64,000 nucleotides of DNA from JBEEFP01 sp041166085 (GCA_041166085.1 JBEEFP010000058.1:1-64000), one strand, 5' to 3'; counted from the first letter of the stretch, positions 34,818 to 44,314 are shown. Made by a program: numbers and translations. Notes: generated by a model not told the origin, from the letters alone.

Positions 34818-35948
34818 CTACGCCGACTCAGCGGCGGGTTCGGCGGGGTCGGGCAGCACGAGATCGTGCTGCTCTCCCCCGAAGATGTGCGCGTCGGCCG
34901 CGTCCCAGCTGCACCACACCGACTCTCCGACGGACAACCGGACCGCGGTCGAGCGGGGCTGCCGGCTCAGCAGTTCCCGCCCGTCGGTCGTCCGCACCAC
35001 GTACTGGATGAGCTCGCCCAGATGCGAGGTGCCGGCCAGCGTCCCCCGCACCACGTTGGCCTCGCCACCCGGGTCCGAGCCCGCGATCCGGACATACTCC
35101 GGACGGATGGCTGCCAGCGCCTCCTGACCGACGACCACGTCGTCGGCCCGCTTGCCGGCGACGACCGTGTACGTGTCGGCCGCCAGCTCGTGACCGTCGC
35201 CCTTGGCCGTCCCCGCCAGAAAGTTCTGCTGGCCGATGAAGCCGGCGACGAACGCGGACGCGGGGTCGTCGTAGATCGCGTCGGGCGAGGCCAACTGCTG
35301 GATGTCGCCGTCGAGCATGACCGCGATGCGGTCCGACATCGACAGCGCCTCCTCCTGATCGTGCGTCACGTAGATGAAGGTGATGCCGACCTGGGTCTGC
35401 AGCAGCTTGAGCTCGATCTGCATCTCCTGGCGCAGCTTGCGGTCGAGGGCGCCGAGGGGCTCGTCGAGCAGCAGGACCGACGGGCGGTTGACGAGGGCGC
35501 GCGCCAATGCGACCCGCTGTTGCTGGCCGCCGGAGAGCTGTTTGGGTCGACGCTTGGCCAGCTTCGTCATCTTGACCATGTCGAGGGCCTCGCCGACGCG
35601 GCGCGCCGTCTCCTTCTTCTCCACGCTCTTCTGGCGCAGTCCGTAGGCGACGTTCTCGGCCACGCTCATGTGCGGGAAGAGGGCGTAGTGCTGGAACACC
35701 GTGTTCACATCGCGGCGGTGGGGCGGCACGTTGACGAGAAAGCGGCCCGAGATGCGGATGGCGCCCTCGTCGGGTTCCTCGAAGCCCGCCAGCATGCGCA
35801 GCGTCGTGGTCTTGCCACATCCGCTGGGACCGAGGAGCGACAGGAACTCTCCCGGATGCACCTCGAGGTCGAGGTGATCGACGGCCACGACCGATCCGAA
35901 GCGCTTGACCACGTCGTCCATGAGGACCGATCCCGGTGCCTCACTCAT
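34818..35948 (-). CDS. potA: Polyamine ABC transporter ATPase (PotA-like)
   Basis: A 376-residue ATPase. Walker A is GPSGCGKTT, Q-loop FQHYALFPHM, signature LSGGQQQRVALARAL, Walker B LLLDEPLGALD, switch His in VTHDQEEA, and a C-terminal TOBE domain (AAIRPEYVRI). The family and domain order match PotA. The gene overlaps the upstream amidohydrolase by eight bases and is followed after 17 bases by potD, so the five genes form one operon. Confidence 0.93.
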   Translation of the reverse strand: MSEAPGSVLMDDVVKRFGSVVAVDHLDLEVHPGEFLSLLGPSGCGKTTTLRMLAGFEEPDEGAIRISGRFLVNVPPHRRDVNTVFQHYALFPHMSVAENVAYGLRQKSVEKKETARRVGEALDMVKMTKLAKRRPKQLSGGQQQRVALARALVNRPSVLLLDEPLGALDRKLRQEMQIELKLLQTQVGITFIYVTHDQEEALSMSDRIAVMLDGDIQQLASPDAIYDDPASAFVAGFIGQQNFLAGTAKGDGHELAADTYTVVAGKRADDVVVGQEALAAIRPEYVRIAGSDPGGEANVVRGTLAGTSHLGELIQYVVRTTDGRELLSRQPRSTAVRLSVGESVWCSWDAADAHIFGGEQHDLVLPDPAEPAAESA

Positions 35949-37647
35949 GACACGAGTACACCTCCACCCCGCCCAGAAAGGTGCGATGCACGATCACGTC
36001 GGCGACGTCGAGGCCGGGCAGGTCGGTGAGGTCGGCGCCGAGCACGCACAGGTCGGCGCGCTGTCCCACGGCCAGCGTGCCGGTCTCGCCCTCGTTGAAG
36101 GCCTGGAAGGCGCCAGCGCGCGTGTAGGCGTCGAGCGCCTCGGCGAGAGGCAGCCGGTGCTCGGGCAGCCAACCCTCGGGTGGCACCGCGCCACGCGTCT
36201 GGCGGGTCATGGCCACCGCCATGCCCTCGAGCGGATTCATCGACGTCACGGGCCAGTCGCTGCCGAAGGACACGATCGCGCCAGTGCGGGCCAGGCCGCC
36301 GATCGGGTACTGCAGGGTGCTGCGCTCCTTGCCGAGACGGGGCTCGGTCAGCTCGACCATGATCGGGTCGAGCTGGGCCCACAGCGGCTCGAAGTTGGCG
36401 ATGACGCCGAGGGCCGCGAACCGTGGCAGGTCGTCGGGGTGCACGAGCTGGGTGTGGGCGATGACGGGGCGGCGGTCGCGGCGGCCGTTGCGCCCGACCG
36501 CGTGCTCGATGGCGTCGAGGGCGTTGCGGATACCGGCGTCGCCGATCGCGTGGATGTGGATCTGGAAGCCGTCCGCGTCGAAGGCGGCCACCGCTTCGGC
36601 CAACTCCCTTCCGTCCCAGTTGGGGAGGCCGCAGGAATGGGGCGCGTCGATGTAGGGCTCGAGCAGGGCGGCGGTGCCCGACTCGATGATGCCGTCGGCG
36701 AAGAACTTGACCGTGCCGACGGTGACGAGGCCGGACTGGGCGCCGTCGCGCTCAGCGCTCGCCCTCGTCGCGTCCTCGCGGGCGGAGGCGAACGCGGCGC
36801 GTTGCGTCGGCCACGCGCCGGGGTCGGCGCGTAGGGCGATGTTGATGCGGCTGGTCGCGTCGCCGGCCGCGGCGACCGCGAGGTACACGGCCACGTCGGC
36901 CGGCTCGAGGGCCGCCTCTTGGCCCCACGTGATCCCGACGGCCGCCATCTCGGCGAGCGCTGCACGCAAACCCGCCTCGCGCTCGTCGCTCGTCTTCGCC
37001 GGCACGAACGACTGCACGAGCTCGGCGGCCGTTTCCAGCAGCGCACCCATGGGCGTACCGTCGGCCCGGCGCACGATCTGGCCGCGGTCGGGGTCGGGCG
37101 TGTGGGCATCGATGCCCGCCGCCGCCAGCGCCGCGCTGTTGGCCCAACCGGTGTGGTAGTCGCTCGCCATCAGCAGCACCGGCCGGTCGGCCACCGCGGT
37201 GTCGAGCACGCGGGCGTCGCCGAAGGAGTGGGGCAGGAGGTCGGGCGGGTACCCGCCGCCGGTGATCCACCGGAGGTCGGGGTGGGCAGCCGCGTAGTCG
37301 CGCACCCGCCCCAGCAGGTCGTCGACCGTCGTGGCGCCCTTGAGGGGCGCGGCGGTGAGATCAGTGCCGCCCCAGAGCGGATGGAGATGGCCGTCGTGGA
37401 AGCCCGGCACCGCGCACCGGCCGGCCAGGTCGACGACGCTGGCGTTGGCACCGACGAGGTCGACGGCGGCCTCGTCGAAGGCGGCGACGGCGCCATCCAC
37501 TAGCGCGACGGCGGTGGCGGTGGGTCGCGACGGATCCGCGGTGAAGACCGTCCCGCCGCGGAGAACCGTGGTGCCGCCTCGAGACTCGACCGCTCCTCCT
37601 TTTGCCGCTCCTGATGGCAGATTCGCAGGTAGAAGCACCAGGTGCAA
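35941..37647 (-). CDS. YtcJ-like metal-dependent amidohydrolase
   Basis: A protein of up to 568 residues in the amidohydrolase_3 family. PGFHDGHLHP carries the HxH metal pair, VKFFADGIIESG is the YtcJ-type middle segment, HIHAIGD provides a further His and GSDWPV the last metal Asp. The start is uncertain: TTG 37647 and GTG 37638 have no SD, whereas a good SD-like aaaggagg (about 37596-37604) is not followed by any normal start codon in frame. It is co-transcribed with potABCD and may hydrolyse an amide-linked polyamine derivative, which is inference. Confidence 0.85.
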   Translation of the reverse strand: MHLVLLPANLPSGAAKGGAVESRGGTTVLRGGTVFTADPSRPTATAVALVDGAVAAFDEAAVDLVGANASVVDLAGRCAVPGFHDGHLHPLWGGTDLTAAPLKGATTVDDLLGRVRDYAAAHPDLRWITGGGYPPDLLPHSFGDARVLDTAVADRPVLLMASDYHTGWANSAALAAAGIDAHTPDPDRGQIVRRADGTPMGALLETAAELVQSFVPAKTSDEREAGLRAALAEMAAVGITWGQEAALEPADVAVYLAVAAAGDATSRINIALRADPGAWPTQRAAFASAREDATRASAERDGAQSGLVTVGTVKFFADGIIESGTAALLEPYIDAPHSCGLPNWDGRELAEAVAAFDADGFQIHIHAIGDAGIRNALDAIEHAVGRNGRRDRRPVIAHTQLVHPDDLPRFAALGVIANFEPLWAQLDPIMVELTEPRLGKERSTLQYPIGGLARTGAIVSFGSDWPVTSMNPLEGMAVAMTRQTRGAVPPEGWLPEHRLPLAEALDAYTRAGAFQAFNEGETGTLAVGQRADLCVLGADLTDLPGLDVADVIVHRTFLGGVEVYSCHE

Positions 37648-37745
37648 GGAAATCCATGGTCAGAATGCGCTCAGGGTGCGGAATCCCTTGCGCCAGGGCG
37701 CTTGGAAGCCGGAAGATGGGCCCGAGGATCGACCAGGGAGGCCTC

Positions 37746-39173
37746 GTGGCAGCCACATACGAGAACTTCGTCGGCGGCAAGTGGGTGCCGGCGGCGAGCG
37801 GACGCACCGACCCCGTCATCGACCCGGCGACGGGCGAGGCCTACGCCGAGGTCGCGGCCAGCGACGCGGCCGACGTCGACGGCGCCGTCGCCGCCGCGGG
37901 CGAGGCGTTCGCCGACTGGGCTGCGTCGACGCCCGGCGAGCGCAGCACCGCACTGCTCAAGTTGGCCGACCGCATCGAGGCGGCGAGCGACGACCTCGTC
38001 GCCCTCGAGTCGCGCGACGTGGGCAAGCCGGTGGCAGCGGTGCCGGAGGAGATCGAGTTCCTCGTCGACAACCTCCGCTTCTTCGCGGCGGGCGCTCGGC
38101 TGCTCGATGCGCGCGCGTCGGGCGAGTACATGCGGGGCTACACGTCCATGCTGCGACGCGACCCGCTCGGTGTCGTCGCGTCGATCGCGCCGTGGAACTA
38201 CCCGCTCATGATGGCCATCTGGAAGGTGGGGCCCGCGCTGGCCGCGGGGAACACCGTCGTGCTCAAGCCGTCGGAGATCACGCCGATCACCGCCATCCGC
38301 CTGGCCGAGATCGCGGCCGAGGTCCTCCCGCCCGGCGTGCTCAACGTCATCACCGGCGGCGGGGAGACCGGCGCGGCCCTTGTCCGCCACCCCAAGGTCG
38401 CCATGGTGTCGCTGACCGGGGAGGTGACGACGGGCAAGGAGGTGATGCGGGCCGCGGCCGACTCGCTCAAGCGCGTGCACCTCGAGCTCGGCGGGAAGGC
38501 GCCCGTCATCGTGTTCGACGACGCCGACATGGAGTCCACCGTCGCGGGCCTGGCCGCGGCCGCCTTCTACAACGCTGGCCAGGACTGCACCGCCGCCTGC
38601 CGGGTGCTGGCCGGACCGCGCGTGCACGACGAGCTGCTCAGCGGCTTGGCCGCCGCCGCGGCCGCCCTGCCCGTCGGCGCCCCGGCCGACGCGGGCACCG
38701 AGCTCGGGCCGCTGGTGTCGGCCGAGCAGCAGAGCCGAGTGGCGGGGTTCGTGGACCGGGCCCGCGAGGGCGGCGCCGAGGTCGTCACCGGCGGCCACGT
38801 CCGGCCGGGCGCCGGGTTCTTCTACGAGCCGAGCGTGCTGTCGGGCGTCGGGCAGACAGACGAGATCGTGCAGCGGGAGGTGTTCGGTCCCGTCGTCACC
38901 GTGCAGCAGTTCGCGGATGACGAGCAGGCCATCGCCTGGGCCAACGACGTCGACTACGGCCTGGCGGCGAGCGTGTGGACCAAGGACGTCGGCCGGGCCA
39001 TGAACGCGGCCCGTCAGCTGCAGTTCGGCACGGTGTGGATCAACGACCACATCCCGCTCGTGTCGGAGATGCCCCACGGTGGGTTCAAGCAGTCGGGCTA
39101 CGGCAAGGACCTGTCGATCTACGCCATCGAGGCCTACACCGAGCTCAAGCACGTCATGGTCAAGCTGCCGTGA
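37746..39173 (+). CDS. Aldehyde dehydrogenase, probably gamma-aminobutyraldehyde/betaine aldehyde type
   Basis: A 475-residue protein from GTG 37746 with SD gggagg. VASIAPWNYPLMM, LELGGKAPVIVFDDAD (general-base Glu) and NAGQDCTAACR (catalytic Cys281) are standard ALDH features; the sequence resembles PatD/gamma-aminobutyraldehyde dehydrogenases. It would oxidise an aminoaldehyde produced from putrescine. It diverges from the amidohydrolase-pot operon across 98 bases and overlaps the aminotransferase start (GTGA). An upstream in-frame extension to 37602 lacks similarity and is rejected. Confidence 0.9.
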   Translation: MAATYENFVGGKWVPAASGRTDPVIDPATGEAYAEVAASDAADVDGAVAAAGEAFADWAASTPGERSTALLKLADRIEAASDDLVALESRDVGKPVAAVPEEIEFLVDNLRFFAAGARLLDARASGEYMRGYTSMLRRDPLGVVASIAPWNYPLMMAIWKVGPALAAGNTVVLKPSEITPITAIRLAEIAAEVLPPGVLNVITGGGETGAALVRHPKVAMVSLTGEVTTGKEVMRAAADSLKRVHLELGGKAPVIVFDDADMESTVAGLAAAAFYNAGQDCTAACRVLAGPRVHDELLSGLAAAAAALPVGAPADAGTELGPLVSAEQQSRVAGFVDRAREGGAEVVTGGHVRPGAGFFYEPSVLSGVGQTDEIVQREVFGPVVTVQQFADDEQAIAWANDVDYGLAASVWTKDVGRAMNAARQLQFGTVWINDHIPLVSEMPHGGFKQSGYGKDLSIYAIEAYTELKHVMVKLP

Positions 39174-40540
39174 GCGCGCCCATCGCCAACGACATCGACG
39201 CCAAGGCCCGCGAGCTGGCCAAGTACGAGCAGGGGCGGCTGCAGGACGGCACGCCCAAGTCCGACGCGCTGTTCAAGCGGGCCGTGCGATCGATGCCCCT
39301 CGGCGTGGCGTCGTCGTTCCAGGCCAACGACCCGTATCCCGTCTACCTCTCGAAGGGGCACGGCGCCAAGGTGTGGGACGTCGACGGCCACGAGTACGTC
39401 GACTACCACAACGGCTTCGGCACCATGGCCGTCGGCCACGCCCACCCCAAGGTGGCCGAGGCCATCTCGCGTGCGGCGCGGGAGGGCACGCACTTCGCGG
39501 TGTCCACCGAGTTGACCGTGCAGATGGCCGAGGAGCTGTGCCGGCGCTTCAAGCTCGACCAGGTGCGCTTCACCAACTCGGGCACCGAGTCGACGATGGA
39601 CGCCATCCGTCTGGCGCGGGGCGCCACCGGCCGGGACACCGTCTGCAAGATCGAGGGCTCGTACCACGGGCATCACGACACGGTGATGTTCTCGGTGGTG
39701 CCCTCGGTGAGCGCGCTGGAGGCGTCCGACGCGGGCGACCCCACGCCCATGTCCAAGGGCATCCCGGCCGAGATGGCCAAGTGGACGGTGGCGGTGCCGT
39801 TCAACGATGCCCCTGCGTTGGAGCGCATGCTCGACGCCCGAAGCAGCGAGATCGCCTGCCTGATCATGGAGCCGATCATGATGAACATCGGCACCGTGCT
39901 CCCCGAGCCGGGATACCTCGAGGCGGTGCGCGAGCTGTGCACCAAGCACGGCGTGGTGCTCATCTTCGATGAGGTGAAGTCGGGCGCCACGGTCGCGCCG
40001 GGTGGGGCCATCGAGCGCTACGGCGTGCAGCCCGACCTGGCCTGCTTCGCCAAGGCCATCGCCGGTGGCGTTCCGTGCGGTGCCTTCGGCGGCATCGACG
40101 CGTTGATGAACGAGATCGGCGAGGGCGGCGTGGCCCAGCAGGGCACGTTCAACGGCAACCCCCTCGCCATGGCTGCGGGCATCGCAACGCTTACCGAGGT
40201 GCTCACCCCCGACGCGTACGTGCACCTGGCCGCCCTGGGCACCCGTCTGGCGTCGGGATGTCAGCGGGCCATCGACGAGCACGGCATCCCCGCGCACGCC
40301 GTCGACCTCGGCTGCAAGGGATGCGTGTCGTACCGGCCCGAGCCGCTGAAGAACTACCGCGACTTCCTGGAGACGTCGACCGACCTGTTCGACGCCTCGT
40401 GGCCCTGGCTCGTCAACCGGGGCGTGTTCATGACGCCCGGCAACGAGGAGCAGTGGACCATCTCGGTCCAGCACACCGACGCCGACATCGACGTCTACGT
40501 CAACGCCTTCACCGAGTTCTGCGCCGCCGTCTCGTCCTGA
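39170..40540 (+). CDS. Class III aminotransferase (glutamate-1-semialdehyde-mutase-like)
   Basis: A 456-residue PLP enzyme. NSGTESTMDAIRLARG contacts the cofactor phosphate, FDEVKSG is the PLP-pyridine Asp motif and FAKAIAGG carries the Schiff-base Lys295. The overall pattern resembles GSA aminomutase, but the partnership with an aldehyde dehydrogenase and the divergent polyamine transporter argues for a catabolic omega-amino aminotransferase. The start overlaps the ALDH stop (GTGA). A 25-bp hairpin follows the stop. Confidence 0.88.
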   Translation: MSAPIANDIDAKARELAKYEQGRLQDGTPKSDALFKRAVRSMPLGVASSFQANDPYPVYLSKGHGAKVWDVDGHEYVDYHNGFGTMAVGHAHPKVAEAISRAAREGTHFAVSTELTVQMAEELCRRFKLDQVRFTNSGTESTMDAIRLARGATGRDTVCKIEGSYHGHHDTVMFSVVPSVSALEASDAGDPTPMSKGIPAEMAKWTVAVPFNDAPALERMLDARSSEIACLIMEPIMMNIGTVLPEPGYLEAVRELCTKHGVVLIFDEVKSGATVAPGGAIERYGVQPDLACFAKAIAGGVPCGAFGGIDALMNEIGEGGVAQQGTFNGNPLAMAAGIATLTEVLTPDAYVHLAALGTRLASGCQRAIDEHGIPAHAVDLGCKGCVSYRPEPLKNYRDFLETSTDLFDASWPWLVNRGVFMTPGNEEQWTISVQHTDADIDVYVNAFTEFCAAVSS

Positions 40541-40562
40541 CCCGAGGCGACGACACCGAGTC

Positions 40563-40615
40563 CTCACTTTTCTGCATCTGCCTGCGCATTGCGCAGGCCG
40601 ATGCAGAAAAGTCAG
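40563..40615. terminator. 25-bp hairpin (CTSACTTTTC type)
   Basis: Arms 40563-40587 and 40591-40615 pair over 25 bp with two mismatches and loop att. It lies between the convergent aminotransferase and thioredoxin genes, so it may terminate both. The outer arm cttttctgcat/atgcagaaaag matches the style of the hairpin at 5932-5984. Confidence 0.8.
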
Positions 40616-40638
40616 GCGGGGGTGGGCCCGGCGCGGGG

Positions 40639-41346
40639 TCAGAAGAGGCGGGTCGTGAGTTGCTTGCGGTAGTCGGCGGTGCGGGGGTCGTCGGGGCCGA
40701 GGACCTCGAGCAGGTCGACGTACTCCTGGCGGGCGGCCTCGTCGGTCTTGACGCGGTCGAGGAGGGCCTGGAGGCGCTCGTCGACGTCGTCGGGGACCTC
40801 GGCCGCCCCGGTGCGCGCGAGGGCCGCGATACGACGGGTCTCGGCCGACTCCGGGACGCGGGCCAGCAGCGACAACGCCTCCTCGGTGTCACCATCGCCG
40901 CCACGCGCCACCAGCAGGTCGGCCAGGCGGGTGACCGCGAGCGGATGGTCGGACTCGATCTCCAACGCTGCCCGCAGTGACGCCTCGTCGCCGGCGTCGG
41001 CCAGCTGGTCGGCCTCCGACGGGGGCGGCGCCAGCCCCTGCACCCACGCCCGCACCTGCTGCTCGGGCAGCGCGCCGATGAACGAGTCGACCACCTTGCG
41101 GTCCTTGATGGCGAACACCGCGGGGATGGACTGGACCTGGAAGGCGGCCGACACCTGCGGGTTGGCGTCGACGTCGACCTTCACCAGCTCCACGGCGCCC
41201 GCGGTCTCGTCGATGACCTTCTCGAGGATGGGACCGAGCGTCCGGCACGGCCCGCACCACTCGGCCCAGAGGTCGACGACGACGGGAACGTCGACCGACC
41301 GGTCGAGCACCGCCTGTTCGAACGTGGCGTCAGTGACGTCTGCCAT
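40639..41346 (-). CDS. Thioredoxin-domain protein with TPR-like tail (YbbN/CnoX-like)
   Basis: A 235-residue protein. Residues 1-110 are a thioredoxin fold with WCGPC at 30-34 and the cis-Pro in QSIPAV. The C-terminal ~120 residues are helical repeats as in YbbN/CnoX co-chaperones. Unlike E. coli YbbN, the redox-active CxxC is retained, so reductase and chaperone roles are both possible. Its start is only 25 bases from the divergent phosphotransferase start, so the promoters must overlap. Confidence 0.88.
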   Translation of the reverse strand: MADVTDATFEQAVLDRSVDVPVVVDLWAEWCGPCRTLGPILEKVIDETAGAVELVKVDVDANPQVSAAFQVQSIPAVFAIKDRKVVDSFIGALPEQQVRAWVQGLAPPPSEADQLADAGDEASLRAALEIESDHPLAVTRLADLLVARGGDGDTEEALSLLARVPESAETRRIAALARTGAAEVPDDVDERLQALLDRVKTDEAARQEYVDLLEVLGPDDPRTADYRKQLTTRLF

Positions 41347-41371
41347 GGAGCAAAAGTCTACGGTTTCCCCC

Positions 41372-42409
41372 ATGCAACCCATCGAGGGCATCGACGCCGA
41401 CCGGGTGACCGACTGGTTCCGAGCCAACATCCCCAACGTCGAGCCCCCTCTCACCTTCGAGCTCATCGCCGGCGGCCGGTCCAACCTGACCTTCAAGGTC
41501 ACCGACGCCAACAACACCGACTACGTCCTGCGCCGTCCGCCCACCTCGCACGTGCTGCCCACCGCGCACGACATGGGCCGGGAGTTCCGCATCATCTCCG
41601 CGCTGCAGGACACGCCGGTGCCCGTCGCGCCCAGCCTCGGATTCTGCGACGACGAGGCGGTCAACGGCCGTCCCTTCTACGTGATGGGCTACGTCGAAGG
41701 ACACATCCTGCGCGACGCCGTCACGGCCGAGAAGGTGCTCGACGACGCGGCTCGCACCCGCGCCGGCAACTCGCTCGTCGACGTGCTCGCCGACATCCAC
41801 GCGGTGGACGTGGACGCCGTCGGGCTCGGTCAGCTCGGTCGCAAGGAGGGCTACATCGCGCGTCAGCTCAAGCGCTGGTACGGCCAGTACAGGCAGTCCC
41901 AGCAGGAGCTCGAGGACCGGACGGTGCCTCTCGTCGACGAGATGCACGACTTCCTGTCGTCGCGCATCCCCGAGCAGGGACCGGCGGCCATCGTGCACGG
42001 CGACTACCGGCTCGACAACACGATGCTCGGCGACGACGGCAGCGTGAAGGCGGTGCTCGACTGGGAGATCTGCACGCTCGGCGATCCCCTCGCCGACCTC
42101 GGCCTGCTGATGGTCTATTGGTCGGAGCCGGGCGAGAACGGCGCACTGCTCGGCGCGCCCACCGCCATCCCCGGCTTCTCGACCCGGGACGAGCTCAAGC
42201 AGCGGTACGCGGCGCGCTCGGGACGCAACGTCGACGAGCTCGACTTCTACGTCGCCTTCGGGTACTGGAAGCTGGCCTGCATCCTCGAAGGTGTCTACGC
42301 GCGGTACGCGGGCGGCGCCATGGGCGGCGACCGCAGCGGGTTCGAAGGTTTCGCCGGCCAGGTGGTGTTCCTGGCCGAGGCATCCAAGGCGGCGGCCGAC
42401 CGCCTGTGA
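41372..42409 (+). CDS. Phosphotransferase-family protein (APH/ACAD10-like)
   Basis: A 345-residue kinase-like protein. IAGGRSNLTFKV is the nucleotide loop, AIVHGDYRLDN (H209-G210-D211) the catalytic loop and VLDWEICTLGDP the metal Asp. This is the aminoglycoside-phosphotransferase fold of the actinobacterial group related to ACAD10/11 N-terminal domains, usually linked to fatty or hydroxy acid metabolism rather than drug resistance. It overlaps the PAC2 gene by four bases. Confidence 0.88.
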   Translation: MQPIEGIDADRVTDWFRANIPNVEPPLTFELIAGGRSNLTFKVTDANNTDYVLRRPPTSHVLPTAHDMGREFRIISALQDTPVPVAPSLGFCDDEAVNGRPFYVMGYVEGHILRDAVTAEKVLDDAARTRAGNSLVDVLADIHAVDVDAVGLGQLGRKEGYIARQLKRWYGQYRQSQQELEDRTVPLVDEMHDFLSSRIPEQGPAAIVHGDYRLDNTMLGDDGSVKAVLDWEICTLGDPLADLGLLMVYWSEPGENGALLGAPTAIPGFSTRDELKQRYAARSGRNVDELDFYVAFGYWKLACILEGVYARYAGGAMGGDRSGFEGFAGQVVFLAEASKAAADRL

Positions 42410-43281
42410 CGGAGCCCGCGGAGCTCTTCGAACGGCACGCCGCCGTCGCGGTCCAGTCTCCCGTGCTCGTCGTCGCCATGGAGGGCTGGATCGACGCGGG
42501 ACTCGGCGCGGGTGCCGCCCTCGCCGGGATCATGGGACAGGTCGACACCGACCTGGTCGCGAAGTTCGACGGCGACGCCCTCATCGACCAGCGGGCCCGC
42601 CGTCCGGTGCTCCACATCGAGAACGGCGTCAACGAGGGACTGGCGTGGCCCGAGATCCAGCTGCGCGTCGGCCACGACGCCTCGGGCAACGGGGTGGCGC
42701 TGCTCATCGGTCCCGAACCCGACTTCAAGTGGCGGGCGTTCACGTCGGCCGTGGTCGGACTGGCCCACGAGCTCGACGCCCGCATGATGCTCGGCCTCGG
42801 CGCCTTCCCCGCGCCCGTGCCGCACACGCGTCCGACCCGGTTGGCTGCGACCGCGAGCTCGGCCGAGCTGGCGGCCCAGGTGGGGTTCGTGCCCGGCACC
42901 ATCGACGTCCCCGCCGGCATCGAGGCCGCCCTCGAAGTGGCGTTCGCAGCGGCCGGCATCCCGTCCGTCGGCCTCTGGGCCCGGGTACCCCACTACGCGG
43001 CGGCCATGCCGTACCCCGCGGCGGCGGCCGCCCTCATCGAGGGGCTCTCGGCCGTCGGTGGCCTGGCGCTGCACGCCGCGGAGCTCCATGCCGCGGCTGA
43101 GCACACCAAGACCCAGATCGACGAGCTCATCGCCAACAGCGAGGAGCACACCGCGATGGTCGCCCAGCTCGAGTCACAGGTCGACGCGAACGAGAGCCAG
43201 ACGGGCCTCGACGTGTCGTCGCTGCCGAGTGGCGACGAGATCGCGGCCGAGCTCGAGCGCTTCCTGCGCGGCCAGGGCTGA
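42406..43281 (+). CDS. PAC2-family protein
   Basis: A 291-residue protein from GTG overlapping the previous stop. VLVVAMEGWIDAGLGAGAAL and the PHTRPTRL loop are typical of the PAC2 family, related to eukaryotic proteasome assembly chaperone 2 and common in actinobacteria. The last ~70 residues are a charged helical tail. Its function in bacteria is not settled; a proteasome or nucleoside-hydrolase-like role is speculative. The next gene starts 20 bases downstream. Confidence 0.85.
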   Translation: MTEPAELFERHAAVAVQSPVLVVAMEGWIDAGLGAGAALAGIMGQVDTDLVAKFDGDALIDQRARRPVLHIENGVNEGLAWPEIQLRVGHDASGNGVALLIGPEPDFKWRAFTSAVVGLAHELDARMMLGLGAFPAPVPHTRPTRLAATASSAELAAQVGFVPGTIDVPAGIEAALEVAFAAAGIPSVGLWARVPHYAAAMPYPAAAAALIEGLSAVGGLALHAAELHAAAEHTKTQIDELIANSEEHTAMVAQLESQVDANESQTGLDVSSLPSGDEIAAELERFLRGQG

Positions 43282-43301
43282 CCGACCTAGCGTCTCCTCC
43301 C

Positions 43302-44297
43302 ATGAAGGTCGACGGAGGGATCGGGTTCGGTTTCAACCGCGAGCTGGGGCAGGCCGCCAAGGTGCAGGAGGACCTCGGCTACGACGGGATCTGGTCGGCC
43401 GAGACGGCCCACGATCCGTTCTTCCCCCTGCTGCTCGCCGCCATGGAGACCGAGCGTGTCGAGCTCGGCACGGGTATCGCGGTCGCGTTCGCGCGCAACC
43501 CGATGGTGCTGGCCCAGATCGCCAACGACCTGCAGCTCGCGTCCGAGGGACGCTTCATGCTCGGATTGGGCAGCCAGATCAAGGCCCACATCGAGAAGCG
43601 CTTCAGCATGCCGTGGTCGCATCCCGCGCCGCGCATGCGCGAGTTCATCCTCGCCATGCGCGCCATCTGGGCCAGCTGGCACGAGGGCAGCAAGCTCGAG
43701 TTCCGGGGCGACTTCTACACCCACACGCTGATGACGCCGTTCTTCAACCCGGGCCCCAACCAGTTCGGTCCGCCCAAGGTGTTCCTCGCCGCAGTCGGCG
43801 AGAAGATGACCGAGGTGGCGGGCGAGGTGTGCGACGGGCTGCTCGCCCACGGCTTCACCACCGAGCGCTACCTCAAGGAGGTCACCATCCCCTCCATCGA
43901 GCGGGGGCTGGCCAAGGCGGGCAAGCAGCGCGCCGACTTCGAGATCTCCTATCCGGCCTTCGTCGTCACAGACGACCAGTCCGACCAGTTCGTGCGCCAG
44001 CAGATCGCGTTCTACGGATCGACGCCCGCCTACCGACCGGTGCTCGACCTGCACGGGTGGGGCGACCTGCAGACCGAGCTCAACGCGCTCTCCAAGCAGG
44101 GCGAGTGGGTGCAGATGGGCAAGCTCGTCACCGACGACATCCGCGACGCGTTCGCGGTCGTGGGCGAGGCCGAGGAGATTCCCAAGCAGATCATCGCCAA
44201 GGTGGGCGGCGTGGTCGACCGGGTCAGCTTCTACACCTCCGGCCTGGGCGACCCCGAGAAGATGCGCACCGTCATCCAGCAGTTCAAGACGGCATAG
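43302..44297 (+). CDS. LLM-class F420-dependent oxidoreductase
   Basis: A 331-residue TIM-barrel protein. ELGTGIAVAFARNPMVLAQ and GRFMLGLGSQIKAHIEKRF are the flavin/F420-contacting segments of the bacterial luciferase-like family, and the sequence fits the actinobacterial F420 subgroup. The substrate is unknown. It is part of the rightward run phosphotransferase-PAC2-LLM and is followed by a CTCGAGG-family hairpin. Confidence 0.88.
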   Translation: MKVDGGIGFGFNRELGQAAKVQEDLGYDGIWSAETAHDPFFPLLLAAMETERVELGTGIAVAFARNPMVLAQIANDLQLASEGRFMLGLGSQIKAHIEKRFSMPWSHPAPRMREFILAMRAIWASWHEGSKLEFRGDFYTHTLMTPFFNPGPNQFGPPKVFLAAVGEKMTEVAGEVCDGLLAHGFTTERYLKEVTIPSIERGLAKAGKQRADFEISYPAFVVTDDQSDQFVRQQIAFYGSTPAYRPVLDLHGWGDLQTELNALSKQGEWVQMGKLVTDDIRDAFAVVGEAEEIPKQIIAKVGGVVDRVSFYTSGLGDPEKMRTVIQQFKTA

Positions 44298-44314
44298 CCC
44301 GCACGTTTCCCGCC

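Noticed and set aside
41372..42409. Aminoglycoside-resistance phosphotransferase
   Set aside because: Length and motifs fit the ACAD10-like housekeeping group, and there is no resistance context.
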